Source: Caballeronia sp. dw_19 (GTDB lineage Bacteria > Pseudomonadota > Gammaproteobacteria > Burkholderiales > Burkholderiaceae). Taken from it: a stretch of 56,070 bases of DNA. Location: NCBI RefSeq assembly GCF_018449515.1, contig NZ_JAAVUQ010000047.1, positions 1 through 56,070 on the forward strand. Reading direction: 5' to 3'. Under the pieces are notes generated by a model. The model ran no database searches. It saw only the letters and a program-made list of their open reading frames with translations, and was not told the DNA's origin. This document shows, piece after piece, positions 32,770-41,910 of this stretch. Numbering within the stretch: position 1 is the first letter of the stretch; every line of letters begins with the position of its first letter. The translations under genes and the position numbers were made by a program.

Positions 32770-33452
32770 TGTTACCTGACAAGCTTTCAAAAAACTTTCG
32801 GGGTGAGAACGCTGTGGATACCGTGGGTATCGTTGGTATCGACCTCGTGACCCTGACCCCCGGTTTCAACGATACGGTCCATGATTCGCAGGGTGTATTC
32901 CGTGCATTGCTCGACGCGCTGTCCCGGCCCGGCAAGATGGTCTCGATCGACGCTGTATTGCCCGGGCTCGATCAGGATGGCAGCACGGCCGCGACCCACG
33001 TGCCCATGGCCGCGTTCGCTGCGCTGCTGGCGCTGGCCGACTATTCGACGCCCGTGCTGCTGCAACATGAGCATCGCGGCCTGAGCGACGCGCTGCGTTT
33101 TCACACCGGCGCACCGCTGACGCACGATCACGCGCAAGCGGTTTTCGCCTACCTGCACGATGCGGGATCGATGCCGCCGCTGGATGCATTTTCGCTCGGT
33201 GATCCTGAGACACCGGAGAACGCCGCCATGTTGTTCATCCGCGTGGACTCCCTCACGGACGGCACACCGATGACCTGGCGCGGCCCCGGTATCCGCGATA
33301 CACAGGTCGTCCATATCAGCGGCATCCCTGATGCGTTCTGGCATGAACGCGCGCTGCTGGCAAGTCAGTTTCCTTGCGGTATCGACTGTTATTTCGTACA
33401 CGGCGGATCGGTGATCGGCCTGCCGCGTACAACTCGCGTGGGGGTGGCCTGA
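32769..33452 (+). CDS. phnH: C-P lyase complex subunit PhnH
   Basis: A 227-residue PhnH, needed for the early nucleophilic step in C-P lyase. It shows the family pattern GVFRALLDALSRPGKMVSID and MLFIRVDSLTDGTPM, then the C-terminal FPCGIDCYFVHGGSVIGLPR. The start ATG 32769 overlaps the phnG stop. The first 30 residues (to VDLVTLTPGFND) are more variable, and a downstream start cannot be excluded. It is coupled to phnI by another overlap. Confidence 0.88.
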   Translation: MLPDKLSKNFRGENAVDTVGIVGIDLVTLTPGFNDTVHDSQGVFRALLDALSRPGKMVSIDAVLPGLDQDGSTAATHVPMAAFAALLALADYSTPVLLQHEHRGLSDALRFHTGAPLTHDHAQAVFAYLHDAGSMPPLDAFSLGDPETPENAAMLFIRVDSLTDGTPMTWRGPGIRDTQVVHISGIPDAFWHERALLASQFPCGIDCYFVHGGSVIGLPRTTRVGVA

Positions 33453-34609
33453 TGTACGTCGCAGTCAAAGGCGGAGAACGCGCGATCGAGCGTTCGTGGG
33501 ACTTGCTCGCGGCCAACCGGCGCGGCGATGAAGCATTCAAGGAACTCAGCGTTGACCAGATTCGCGAGCAGCTTGGGTTGGCGGTCGCGCGGGTGATGAC
33601 CGAGGGCTCGGTCTACGATGAAGAGCTGGCCGCGCTCGCGATCAAGCAGGCTGCGGGGGATCTGGTGGAAGCCATTTTCCTGCTGCGGGCGTATCGCACG
33701 ACGCTGCCGCGCTTCGGTTATACCGTGCCGCTCGACACGCAAGCCATGCTCGCGGAGCGGCGTATTTCGGCTGCGTTCAAGGACATTCCGGGCGGACAGA
33801 TGCTCGGCGGAACGTACGATTACACCCAGCGTTTGCTCGATTTCAGCTTGCTCGCCGAAGGCGGCCCCCGCACGGCGAATGCCAGCGTCGCGAGCACGTC
33901 CGCAGCAAAGCAGGAAGCCATGCCGCGCGTGCTCGAGCTGCTCGACAAGGAAGGTTTGATCGAGCAGGAGAAGATGCATGCGGACGCGCCCGAACCCGGC
34001 GATCTCTCGCGTGAGCCCCTGATGTTCCCCGTTGCGCGCCCGGTGCGTTTGCAGAATCTCGCCCGTGCCGATGAGGGTTTCCTGCTGGCCGTCGGCTACG
34101 CCACGCAGCGCGGTTATGCGAACTCGCATCCGTTTGCCGGCGAGATTCGTTATGGCGAAGTTGCCGTCGAACTGGAGCTTGAAGAGTTGGGATTCGCGGT
34201 GGAGATAGGCGATATCGACATCACCGAGTGCCAGATGATCAATCAGTTCGCGGGCAGCGGCGATGTGCCGCCCACATTCACACAAGGGTACGGCCTCGCA
34301 TTTGGCCACTCGGAACGCAAGGCCATGGCGATGGCGCTGGTCGACCGCGCACTGCGCGCGCAAGAACTGGGCGAGACCGTTTCGTCGCCGACGCAAGACC
34401 CGGAATTCGTGCTCTATCACAGCGACAACGTGGAAGCATCGGGCTTCGTTCAGCATCTGAAATTGCCGCATTACGTCGACTTCCAGTCTGAACTCGAATT
34501 ACTGCGGCGTTTGCGTGCAGGCATCGAGAAAGAAGCGCAACGCGAAGCTCAAGAAGAGCATCAAGCGCATCAAGCGCAACCCGAGCCCAGCGAGGAGAAC
34601 GCCGCATGA
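33452..34609 (+). CDS. phnI: C-P lyase complex subunit PhnI
   Basis: A 385-residue PhnI, the nucleosidase-like core subunit that with PhnG, PhnH and PhnL attaches the phosphonate to ribose of ATP. It has the family start MYVAVKGGERAIERSWDLL and GGTYDYTQRLLDFSLLAEGG, then SHPFAGEIRYGEV and YHSDNVEASGFVQHLKLPHY. ATG 33452 overlaps the phnH stop; a longer frame from 33374 lies in phnH. The Glu/Gln-rich C-terminal tail (EAQREAQEEHQAHQAQPEP) is longer than in E. coli PhnI. Confidence 0.9.
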   Translation: MYVAVKGGERAIERSWDLLAANRRGDEAFKELSVDQIREQLGLAVARVMTEGSVYDEELAALAIKQAAGDLVEAIFLLRAYRTTLPRFGYTVPLDTQAMLAERRISAAFKDIPGGQMLGGTYDYTQRLLDFSLLAEGGPRTANASVASTSAAKQEAMPRVLELLDKEGLIEQEKMHADAPEPGDLSREPLMFPVARPVRLQNLARADEGFLLAVGYATQRGYANSHPFAGEIRYGEVAVELELEELGFAVEIGDIDITECQMINQFAGSGDVPPTFTQGYGLAFGHSERKAMAMALVDRALRAQELGETVSSPTQDPEFVLYHSDNVEASGFVQHLKLPHYVDFQSELELLRRLRAGIEKEAQREAQEEHQAHQAQPEPSEENAA

Positions 34610-35481
34610 ACGCGCGTATAGAAGAAAGTGCGATGGCTGAAGGCTATAACTTCGCCTACCTCGATGAACAAACGAAGCGCATGATCCGCCGCGCGCTCTT
34701 GAAAGCGGTGGCCATACCGGGTCATCAAGTGCCGTTTGCATCGCGAGAAATGCCGCTGCCTTATGGCTGGGGAACGGGCGGCTTGCAGGTTACGTCCGCG
34801 ATCATCGGACGCAGCGACACGCTGAAAGTGATCGACCAGGGCTCCGATGAAACCACCAACGCCGTGAATATCCGCCGCTTCTTTGCGCGCACGGCCGGTG
34901 TAGCGACCACCACGCGCACGGTGGAAGCGTCCATTATCCAGACCCGCCACCGGATTCCCGAAACGCCGCTGACCGAAGCGCAGATCCTTGTGTACCAGGT
35001 GCCGATGCCCGAGCCGCTGTTCCGGCTCGAACCTCGCGTCACCGAGTCCCGCAAGCTCCATGCGCTGGCGGACTATGGGCTGATCAACGTGAAGTACTAC
35101 GAGGACATCGTGCAGCACGGCAGCATTGCGACGACCTACGATTACCCGGTGCTCGTGAACGATCGCTATCTCACTTCACCGTCGCCTATCCCCAAGTTCG
35201 ATAACCCGAAGATGCACATGAACCCCGCGCTGCAACTATTCGGCGCGGGCCGCGAACGCCGCATCTACGCGATTCCGCCTTATACGAAGGTACGAAGCCT
35301 CGACTTCGAAGATCACCCGTTCACCATTCAGCACTGGGATCATGAGTGCGCTTTGTGCGGTTCGCGTGAGAGTTTCCTCGACGAAATGATTGTGGACGAC
35401 GCGGGCGCGCGCATGTTCGTGTGTTCGGACAGCGACTACTGCCAGGAACGTCGCGCGGCTCAAGAACAGGAGGACGAATGA
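34606..35481 (+). CDS. phnJ: Carbon-phosphorus lyase PhnJ (radical SAM)
   Basis: A 291-residue catalytic enzyme that uses an iron-sulfur cluster and SAM to break the C-P bond of ribose 5-phosphonate. The Cys pattern CxxC-x21-C-x5-C (CALCGS, later FVCSDSDYC) matches exactly the cluster ligands and the final catalytic Cys known in E. coli PhnJ. Other family segments are YGWGTGGLQVTSAIIG and DQGSDETTNAVNIRRFF. ATG 34606 overlaps the phnI stop, and phnK overlaps its 3' end. Confidence 0.95.
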   Translation: MNARIEESAMAEGYNFAYLDEQTKRMIRRALLKAVAIPGHQVPFASREMPLPYGWGTGGLQVTSAIIGRSDTLKVIDQGSDETTNAVNIRRFFARTAGVATTTRTVEASIIQTRHRIPETPLTEAQILVYQVPMPEPLFRLEPRVTESRKLHALADYGLINVKYYEDIVQHGSIATTYDYPVLVNDRYLTSPSPIPKFDNPKMHMNPALQLFGAGRERRIYAIPPYTKVRSLDFEDHPFTIQHWDHECALCGSRESFLDEMIVDDAGARMFVCSDSDYCQERRAAQEQEDE

Positions 35482-36266
35482 ATCTTTCGACACCCACACT
35501 CCCTCTGCTCACTGGCCGTGGACTCACGAAGCGTTATGACGGCCGGGGCGGCTGCATCGATGTGGACATCGATATCTATCCGGGCGAAGTGCTTTGCATC
35601 GTCGGCGAATCCGGTTCAGGGAAATCGACATTGCTGAACGCGCTGGCTCTGCGAACGCCCGTGAACGATGGAGCGTTGCACTATAGAACCGTGGAGCATG
35701 AACTGCTCGATCTGTTCGCGCTGCCCATGCCGCGCCGCAGGATGCTCGCGCGTACCGATTGGGGTTTTGTGCATCAGAATGCGCGCGACGGACTGCGTCA
35801 TGGCGTGTCGGCCGGGGCGAATATCGGCGAGCCGTTGATGGCGAACGGGGCGCGCCACTATGGACGCCTTCGCGAAACAGCCTCTGACTGGATGAATCAG
35901 GTCGAGCTCGATGCCGCGCGTATTGACGAGCTGCCTTCTGCATTTTCAGGCGGCATGCAGCAGCGGCTTCAAATTGCGCGCAATCTTGTCACGAAGCCAC
36001 GTCTCGTGTTCATGGACGAGCCCACAGCGGGGCTGGATGTTTCTGTGCAGGCGCGGCTGCTGGACCTGCTGCGTACGCTGACCGCCAAGCTTCATCTCGC
36101 CGCCCTGATTGTCACGCATGATATTGGTGTGGCGCGTTTGCTCGCGCATCGCCTGATGGTGATGAAGGACGGGCGAGTGGTGGAGAGCGGACTGACCGAC
36201 CAGGTGCTCGATGATCCGCAACATCCCTATACACAGACGTTGGTTGCGTCCGTGCTGCCAGTTTGA
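35478..36266 (+). CDS. phnK: C-P lyase ABC-type ATPase PhnK
   Basis: A 262-residue ATPase that binds the PhnGHIJ complex. Motifs: Walker A GESGSGKST, FVHQNARDGLRHGVSAGANI after the Q-loop, signature FSGGMQQRLQIARNL, Walker B LVFMDEPTAGLDVS and the switch His in IVTHDIGV. I start it at ATG 35478 with GGAGG upstream; a frame from 35421 lies within phnJ. Despite the ABC fold it has no membrane partner and works with the C-P lyase core. Confidence 0.92.
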   Translation: MNLSTPTLPLLTGRGLTKRYDGRGGCIDVDIDIYPGEVLCIVGESGSGKSTLLNALALRTPVNDGALHYRTVEHELLDLFALPMPRRRMLARTDWGFVHQNARDGLRHGVSAGANIGEPLMANGARHYGRLRETASDWMNQVELDAARIDELPSAFSGGMQQRLQIARNLVTKPRLVFMDEPTAGLDVSVQARLLDLLRTLTAKLHLAALIVTHDIGVARLLAHRLMVMKDGRVVESGLTDQVLDDPQHPYTQTLVASVLPV

Positions 36267-36275
36267 GGTACGAGA

Positions 36276-37070
36276 ATGAATGCCAATGCCGATCTTTCCA
36301 ATGAGCTTGCGTTTGCTGAACGCGCGTCGCTGATGCTGCGCGCGCGCGGGGTCGAGAAGACCTTTACGCTGCATCAGCAGGGTGGCGTGCGCATCGCTGC
36401 ACTGGGCGGTGTGTCGCTCGATGTAGAACGAGGCGAGTGTGTGGTGTTGTCGGGGCCTTCAGGTGCCGGCAAGAGTACGTTGCTGCGTTGCATGTACGGC
36501 AACTATCTGCTCACGCGTGGCACGGTTGCCATCCGCGACGACAGCCGATCATCGCAATACCTGTCGCTTTCGGATGCGTTGCCGCACGATGTAATTCGCC
36601 TGCGCCGTACTACCATGGGTTATGTGAGCCAGTTTTTGCGCGCTATCCCGCGCGTGTCGTCGCTTGATCTTGTCAGCGAACCGTTGATCTCGCGTGGCGT
36701 GCACGAAGAAGACGCGCGGGCACGTGCCGGCACGCTGCTTGAACGGCTCAACGTGGCGCGGCGTCTGTGGACGCTTGCACCGGCCACGTTCTCAGGCGGT
36801 GAACAACAACGCATCAATATCGCGCGGGGGCTGATTGCTGAACAGCCGTTGCTGCTGCTCGACGAACCCACTGCATCGCTCGATGCCGAGAACCGGCAGG
36901 TGGTGGCGGATCTCATCGTGGAAGCGCGCGTTCGTGGCGCGGCAATCGTCGGCATTTTTCATGACGAGGACACGCGTGAACGTGTTGCCACTCGCGTGAT
37001 CCAACTCAACGCGCCCGCCGCACAGGCGGCAACGGCTTCAACGACTACGGAAACCTTGCAGACATGCTGA
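36276..37070 (+). CDS. phnL: C-P lyase ABC-type ATPase PhnL
   Basis: A 264-residue ATPase with Walker A GPSGAGKST, the PhnL-type IRLRRTTMGYVSQFLRAIPR, signature FSGGEQQRINIARGL and Walker B LLLLDEPTASLD. It works with PhnG, PhnH and PhnI to make the ribose phosphonate. The start is ATG 36276, 9 bp after phnK, with a modest ribosome site (GAGG). It overlaps phnM by 7 bp. Confidence 0.9.
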   Translation: MNANADLSNELAFAERASLMLRARGVEKTFTLHQQGGVRIAALGGVSLDVERGECVVLSGPSGAGKSTLLRCMYGNYLLTRGTVAIRDDSRSSQYLSLSDALPHDVIRLRRTTMGYVSQFLRAIPRVSSLDLVSEPLISRGVHEEDARARAGTLLERLNVARRLWTLAPATFSGGEQQRINIARGLIAEQPLLLLDEPTASLDAENRQVVADLIVEARVRGAAIVGIFHDEDTRERVATRVIQLNAPAAQAATASTTTETLQTC

Positions 37071-38197
37071 TCAAAAACGCGCGCATCGTCACTCGCGATG
37101 AAGAGTTCACAGGCGTATTACAAGTAGCCGGGGGCTGCATAACCGAGGTAGCGCCCGGCATGACCTCGGTTGCTGAAGCCGAGGACTGGGGCGGCGATTA
37201 TCTGTTGCCTGGACTTGTCGAGCTGCATACCGACAACATCGAAAAGCATATCGCGCCGCGTCCGGGCGTGTTGTGGAATCACGACGCAGCCATTCTCGTG
37301 CACGATGCTCAAGTGGCAACTGCCGGCATCACGACGGTCTTCGATTCACTCGCGATTGGCTCGCGTGGTGGCGTGGGTGTACGCGGCAAGGAAATACAGA
37401 CCAACTGCGCGCGCTCGATCGAGCGGCTGGCGGAGAGCGGCATGCTGCGCGTTGATCACTTCCTGCATCTGCGATGCGAAGTGGCGGCAGCGGACGTGCT
37501 CGACGTATTCGAGGGACTGGTTTCGCATCCGCTTTTGCGCCTTGTCTCCGTGATGGACCATACGCCGGGCCAGCGGCAATGGCACGATCCGGTCCAGTGG
37601 CGCCGGTATCAGGAGCGTCATGGAAAATGGACCGACGAACACGCAAGCACGGTGCTCAGTGAACTGACTGAGGACCAGCATCGGTACGCGCGGGTTCATC
37701 GCAGCGAGATCGTCGCGCGTTGCAAAACGCTGGGTCTGCCGCTCGCGAGTCACGACGACACGTCCATCGAGCACGTGCTGGAAGCTGTGAATGACGGTAT
37801 TGTCCTCGCCGAATTTCCGACGACGCTGGCCGCGGCGCAGGCGGCGAGGGATCATGGCATTGCGACGATCATGGGTGCGCCGAACGTCGTACGGGGCGGC
37901 TCGCATTCGGGCAACGTATCCGCGCTTGAGATGGCGCGTGCGGGGCTGCTCGACATCTTGTCGTCGGACTATGTGCCGTCGAGTTTGCTCACCGCCACCT
38001 TTGAACTCGTCGATAAAGCCGGGTGGTCGCTGCCACAGGCTATTCGCACGATATCGTCGGCGCCGGCCAAGGCGGCGGGTTTGTCGGATCGTGGCTCGAT
38101 TGGCCTTGGCCTCAGGGCCGATTTTGTGCGGGTCGCAATGGCAGGTCGCTTGCCCGTGCCGCGCGCGACGTACCTCGAAGGCCTGCGTGTAGCGTGA
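37064..38197 (+). CDS. phnM: Alpha-D-ribose 1-methylphosphonate 5-triphosphate diphosphatase
   Basis: A 377-residue amidohydrolase-fold enzyme that removes pyrophosphate from the ribose phosphonate triphosphate before PhnJ acts. Metal-site motifs are LPGLVELHTDNIEKH, the carboxylated-Lys region, DHTPGQRQWHDP, SHDDTSIEHV and a C-terminal LDILSSDYVPSSLL. It is the last phn gene. The phosphodiesterase phnP and the acetyltransferase phnO do not follow. Confidence 0.92.
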   Translation: MLIKNARIVTRDEEFTGVLQVAGGCITEVAPGMTSVAEAEDWGGDYLLPGLVELHTDNIEKHIAPRPGVLWNHDAAILVHDAQVATAGITTVFDSLAIGSRGGVGVRGKEIQTNCARSIERLAESGMLRVDHFLHLRCEVAAADVLDVFEGLVSHPLLRLVSVMDHTPGQRQWHDPVQWRRYQERHGKWTDEHASTVLSELTEDQHRYARVHRSEIVARCKTLGLPLASHDDTSIEHVLEAVNDGIVLAEFPTTLAAAQAARDHGIATIMGAPNVVRGGSHSGNVSALEMARAGLLDILSSDYVPSSLLTATFELVDKAGWSLPQAIRTISSAPAKAAGLSDRGSIGLGLRADFVRVAMAGRLPVPRATYLEGLRVA

Positions 38198-38678
38198 TTG
38201 CCGGAAGAGGGTAGACGCGTTGATTACTGACTCTGACTATGCGCTCGTGCCTTTGACCATCTGGGAGCGGCTCGTTCGGGCAGCATGAAGGCGCGATCTT
38301 GGCGCCGCGGCCCGATTCGCGTCGTTGTCCCTGAACGCCGACGCGTGCTCGAAGCACAAGGCGCCAAGACACGCCGAACCCAAGCTTCATCGAAAAGCAA
38401 TTGTCGACCGGCACGCCCAAACCACACTCGCAGCCCTTCCAGCCCGGCGTTTTCTGCCAAGCATAGCGGTACAGCACCACGTCAAATAGCCTCTATACCG
38501 GCGCGAGCGGGCATCACTCCGTGCACGCGCCGGAGGCGCCTTGAACTGAGCGTTAACTAAAACAAAACCCCCGATTCAGAAATCACGACTTCGCGAAACG
38601 GGTAGACGGGTTCATAGTCGAAGTCATTGCTGACGCCGCCTATCTACCCCACTGCCACGTACAACGAGAGACGCCATC
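38198..38678 (+). promoter_or_regulatory. Gene-free region with a candidate LysR operator before the itaconate operon
   Basis: 481 bp between phnM and the itaconate genes, with no supported gene. Near its 3' end, GACTTCG (38587-38593) and CGAAGTC (38619-38625) form a 7-bp inverted repeat with a 25-bp spacer, and the 8-bp palindrome TTCGCGAA (38590-38597) overlaps the left half. This could be the binding region of the LysR regulator encoded after the operon. Confidence 0.35.
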
Positions 38679-39530
38679 GTGCCCGAAGCGACTGAAAAAT
38701 TCGACGATTGGCTGGACAAGACGCAAGTTGTTCATGACGTGATTACCGCTTTCCCGCTGGCGGCCATGGCCGCTACGCTGAACCGGGAACCCGAGACGAA
38801 AAACGTGCCGCCGCTATGGCACTGGCTCTACTTTTTACCGATTGCGCCCTTATCTGAAACCGGTCCAGACGGCCACCCGAAACGCGGCGGTTTCCTGCCA
38901 CCCGTGCCGTTGCCGCGCCGGATGTGGGCGGGCGGACGCCTGACATTTCACGCGCCGCTAGTGGTTGGCGAAGAGGCAACGCGCACGTCGACCATTGTGA
39001 GTATCGAGGACAAGACGGGCCACACCGGGCGGCTCGTGTTCGTGACGGTGCAGCATGAGATTGAAGTGGACGGTACGCTCAAGATCGAGGAAGAGCACGA
39101 CATTGTGTATCGCGACGAGCCCGCACCCGACGCCATCAACGCGCCGAAGAAAGAGCCGGCCAAAGCACCCGCCGACGAGACCTTCAGCCGCGAGATACCG
39201 ACCGAGCCCGTGCTGCTGTTCCGTTACTCGGCGCTGACTTTCAACAGTCACCGGATTCATTACGATCATCCTTATGTTACGCAGGAAGAGGGGTATCCGG
39301 GGTTGATCGTGCACGGCCCGTTGATCGCCACCATGCTCGTGGATCTCGTGCGCCGCGAGTTGCCCGATGCGAATATCGCAAGCTTCGCTTTCCGCGCGCT
39401 GCGCCCGACCTTTGCGCCCAATCCATTTACCGTGTGCGGCAAACGATCGGATGACGGCCGAACCGTCGAGTTATGGGCGAAAGATCACGACGGTTACCTG
39501 ACGATGCGCGCCACCGCGACGCTCGCCTGA
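38679..39530 (+). CDS. ich: Itaconyl-CoA hydratase (MaoC/HTD2-like double hot-dog)
   Basis: A 283-residue hydratase. It has the N-terminal FAS1-like dehydratase half (LPPVPLPRRMWAGGRLTFH) and the C-terminal catalytic half with RYSALTFNSHRIHYDHPY and HGPLIATMLVDLVRR, as in itaconyl-CoA and mesaconyl-C4-CoA hydratases, which are also about 280 residues. In the itaconate route it makes (S)-citramalyl-CoA. Start is GTG 38679 with GAGAG upstream. The neighbours (CoA-transferase, PrpD, citramalyl-CoA lyase) fit the Pseudomonas rip/itaconate cluster. A mesaconyl-CoA role is an alternative. Confidence 0.8.
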   Translation: MPEATEKFDDWLDKTQVVHDVITAFPLAAMAATLNREPETKNVPPLWHWLYFLPIAPLSETGPDGHPKRGGFLPPVPLPRRMWAGGRLTFHAPLVVGEEATRTSTIVSIEDKTGHTGRLVFVTVQHEIEVDGTLKIEEEHDIVYRDEPAPDAINAPKKEPAKAPADETFSREIPTEPVLLFRYSALTFNSHRIHYDHPYVTQEEGYPGLIVHGPLIATMLVDLVRRELPDANIASFAFRALRPTFAPNPFTVCGKRSDDGRTVELWAKDHDGYLTMRATATLA

Positions 39531-39546
39531 ATCTGAAAAAGTCCCT

Positions 39547-40710
39547 ATGCAGACCACTCACTCCGATCAGTTCCAGGACATTCGCGAAGCGGTTCGCGAC
39601 CTGTGCCAGCAATTTTCCGGCGACTATTTTCGGAAGATCGATGAAGCGCGCGGTTATCCGGAAACCTTCGTTGATGCATTGACGAAAGCCGGTTGGCTCG
39701 CCGCGCTGATTCCGCAGGAATACGGCGGTTCGGGACTGGGCCTGACGGAAGCGTCGGTGATCATGGAGGAGATCAATCGGGCTGGCGGCAATTCCGGCGC
39801 ATGCCATGGTCAGATGTACAACATGGGCACGTTGCTGCGGCATGGCTCGGCGCAACAGAAAGAACGCTACCTGCCGCAGATCGCGAGCGGCGATTTGCGC
39901 CTCCAGTCGATGGGCGTCACCGAACCGACCACCGGCACGGACACGACCAAGATCAAGACCACCGCGGAACGCCGCGGCGACCGTTACGTCATCAACGGCC
40001 AGAAGGTATGGATCTCGCGGGTGCAGCATTCCGACCTGATGATCCTGCTTGCCCGCACGACGCCGCTCGCCGATGTAAAACGCAAGTCCGAAGGCATGTC
40101 CATCTTCATCGTGGACCTGCGCGAGGCGATCGGCCATGGCATGACCGTGCAGCCGATCCTGAACATGGTCAACCACGAGACCAACGAACTCTTCTTCGAC
40201 AACCTGGAGATCCCCGCTGAAAACCTGATCGGGGAGGAAGGGCAAGGGTTCAAGTACATCCTCGACGGCCTCAACGCGGAGCGCACGTTGATTGCGGCGG
40301 AATGTATTGGCGACGGCTACTGGTTCGTCGACAAGGTGACGGCCTATGCGAAAGAACGCATCGTGTTCGGACGGCCTATTGGCCAGAACCAGGGCGTGCA
40401 GTTTCCCATCGCGCGCTCGTTCGTTAACGTGGAAGCGGCAAGCTTGATGCGCTTTGAAGCGGCGCGTCGCTTCGATGCTCACGAACCCTGCGGCGCGCAA
40501 GCGAACATGGCAAAGCTGCTGGCGGCCGACGCGTCGTGGGAAGCGGCCAACGCGTGCCTGCAATTTCACGGTGGTTTCGGGTTCGCCTGTGAATACGACG
40601 TTGAACGCAAGTTTCGCGAGACGCGCTTGTATCAGGTCGCGCCCATCTCCACGAACCTGATCCTTTCGTATGTCGCCGAACATATCCTCGGTTTGCCACG
40701 GTCATTCTGA
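39547..40710 (+). CDS. Acyl-CoA dehydrogenase family protein
   Basis: A 387-residue flavoenzyme of the acyl-CoA dehydrogenase superfamily. It shows GLGLTEASVIMEEINRAGGN, the FAD-binding SMGVTEPTTGTDTTKIKTT and NGQKVWISR, and CLQFHGGFGFACEYDVERKF near the C-terminus. A homologue lies at the same place in itaconate clusters of Pseudomonas, where its exact step is not settled; it may feed methylsuccinyl- or related C5 acyl-CoAs into the route. It begins 16 bp after ich and ends 3 bp before the CoA-transferase gene. Confidence 0.85.
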   Translation: MQTTHSDQFQDIREAVRDLCQQFSGDYFRKIDEARGYPETFVDALTKAGWLAALIPQEYGGSGLGLTEASVIMEEINRAGGNSGACHGQMYNMGTLLRHGSAQQKERYLPQIASGDLRLQSMGVTEPTTGTDTTKIKTTAERRGDRYVINGQKVWISRVQHSDLMILLARTTPLADVKRKSEGMSIFIVDLREAIGHGMTVQPILNMVNHETNELFFDNLEIPAENLIGEEGQGFKYILDGLNAERTLIAAECIGDGYWFVDKVTAYAKERIVFGRPIGQNQGVQFPIARSFVNVEAASLMRFEAARRFDAHEPCGAQANMAKLLAADASWEAANACLQFHGGFGFACEYDVERKFRETRLYQVAPISTNLILSYVAEHILGLPRSF

Positions 40711-40713
40711 ATC

Positions 40714-41892
40714 ATGAGACCACTCGACGGCATCAAGGTCATTACGCTCGAACACGCAATTGCTGCGCCGTTCTGTACGCGTCAACTCGCCGATCTGGGC
40801 GCACGCGTGATCAAGATCGAGCGGCCAGGAACGGGGGATTTCGCACGCGGTTATGATGAACGCGTGGATGGGCTCGCGTCGCATTTCGTGTGGACGAACC
40901 GCTCGAAGGAAAGCCTGTCGCTCGATGTCAAGCAACCGGAAGCCGCGAAGATTCTCGATACTTTGGTGGCGGATGCTGACGTGCTGGTGCAAAACCTTGC
41001 GCCGGGTGCGGCGGACCGGCTCGGCCTCAGCTACGACACGCTGAGCAAGAAGTACCCGAAGCTGATTGTCTGCGACATCTCGGGCTACGGGGCCGACGGT
41101 CCGTATCGTGACAAGAAGGCGTATGACCTGCTGATCCAGAGCGAATCAGGATTCCTGTCGATTACCGGATCGCCCGGAGAACCTGCGAAAGCGGGCTGCT
41201 CGATCGCTGATATTGCCGCCGGCATGTATGCGTATTCGAACATCCTGAGCGCGCTGATCTTGCGCGGACGCACGGGCAAAGGTTGCCGCATCGACGTGTC
41301 GATGCTCGAAAGCATGGTCGAATGGATGGGTTATCCGTTGTACTACGCAATTGGTGACCAGAGTCCGCCTGCGTTATCCGGCGCGTCGCACGCGACGATC
41401 TACCCGTACGGCCCGTTCCTGGCCGGCGACGGCAAGACGGTCATGCTGGGTTTGCAGAACGAACGTGAATGGAAAGTGTTTTGCGAACGCGTGCTTGAAC
41501 AGCCGTCGCTGGCCACCGATCCGCGCTTCGACGCGAACTCCAAGCGCTCGGTGTCACGCAGTATCTTGCGCGAACTGATTATCGCTGCGTTCAGCACACT
41601 GACCGCGGCCGAGGTCCTGCAACGACTCGACGCCGCGGGCATTGCCAACGCGCAGATGAATACGCTGGCCGATGTCTGGGCGCATCCGCAACTCAAGTCG
41701 CGCGATCGCTGGCGCGAAGTCGGTACATCGGCAGGACCGATTCCCGCGTTGCTGCCGCCGGGCATGCCTAACGGGTTCATGCCGCGCATGGACCCGGTTC
41801 CGGCGCTGGGCGAACACACGGACGCCATCCTGCGTGAACTCGGCTACGAAGCCTCGCAGATCCAGGCGTTGCGCGAAGCCGGCACCCTCTAA
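40714..41892 (+). CDS. ict: Itaconate CoA-transferase (CaiB/BaiF, class III)
   Basis: A 392-residue family III CoA-transferase that would charge itaconate to itaconyl-CoA with succinyl-CoA as donor. It shows HAIAAPFCTRQLADLGARVI, RLGLSYDTLSKKYPKLIVCD and the expected catalytic Asp166 in CSIADIAAGMYAYSNILSAL. The start is ATG 40714. Assignment to itaconate depends on the operon, since CaiB-like transferases accept many acids. Confidence 0.82.
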   Translation: MRPLDGIKVITLEHAIAAPFCTRQLADLGARVIKIERPGTGDFARGYDERVDGLASHFVWTNRSKESLSLDVKQPEAAKILDTLVADADVLVQNLAPGAADRLGLSYDTLSKKYPKLIVCDISGYGADGPYRDKKAYDLLIQSESGFLSITGSPGEPAKAGCSIADIAAGMYAYSNILSALILRGRTGKGCRIDVSMLESMVEWMGYPLYYAIGDQSPPALSGASHATIYPYGPFLAGDGKTVMLGLQNEREWKVFCERVLEQPSLATDPRFDANSKRSVSRSILRELIIAAFSTLTAAEVLQRLDAAGIANAQMNTLADVWAHPQLKSRDRWREVGTSAGPIPALLPPGMPNGFMPRMDPVPALGEHTDAILRELGYEASQIQALREAGTL

Positions 41893-41910
41893 ACCTTTCA
41901 GGCGATCACC

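Noticed and set aside
38224..38480. A decayed gene on the minus strand between phnM and the itaconate operon
   Set aside because: Two frames have a few protein-like stretches, but I could not tie them to a family and they have no ribosome sites.
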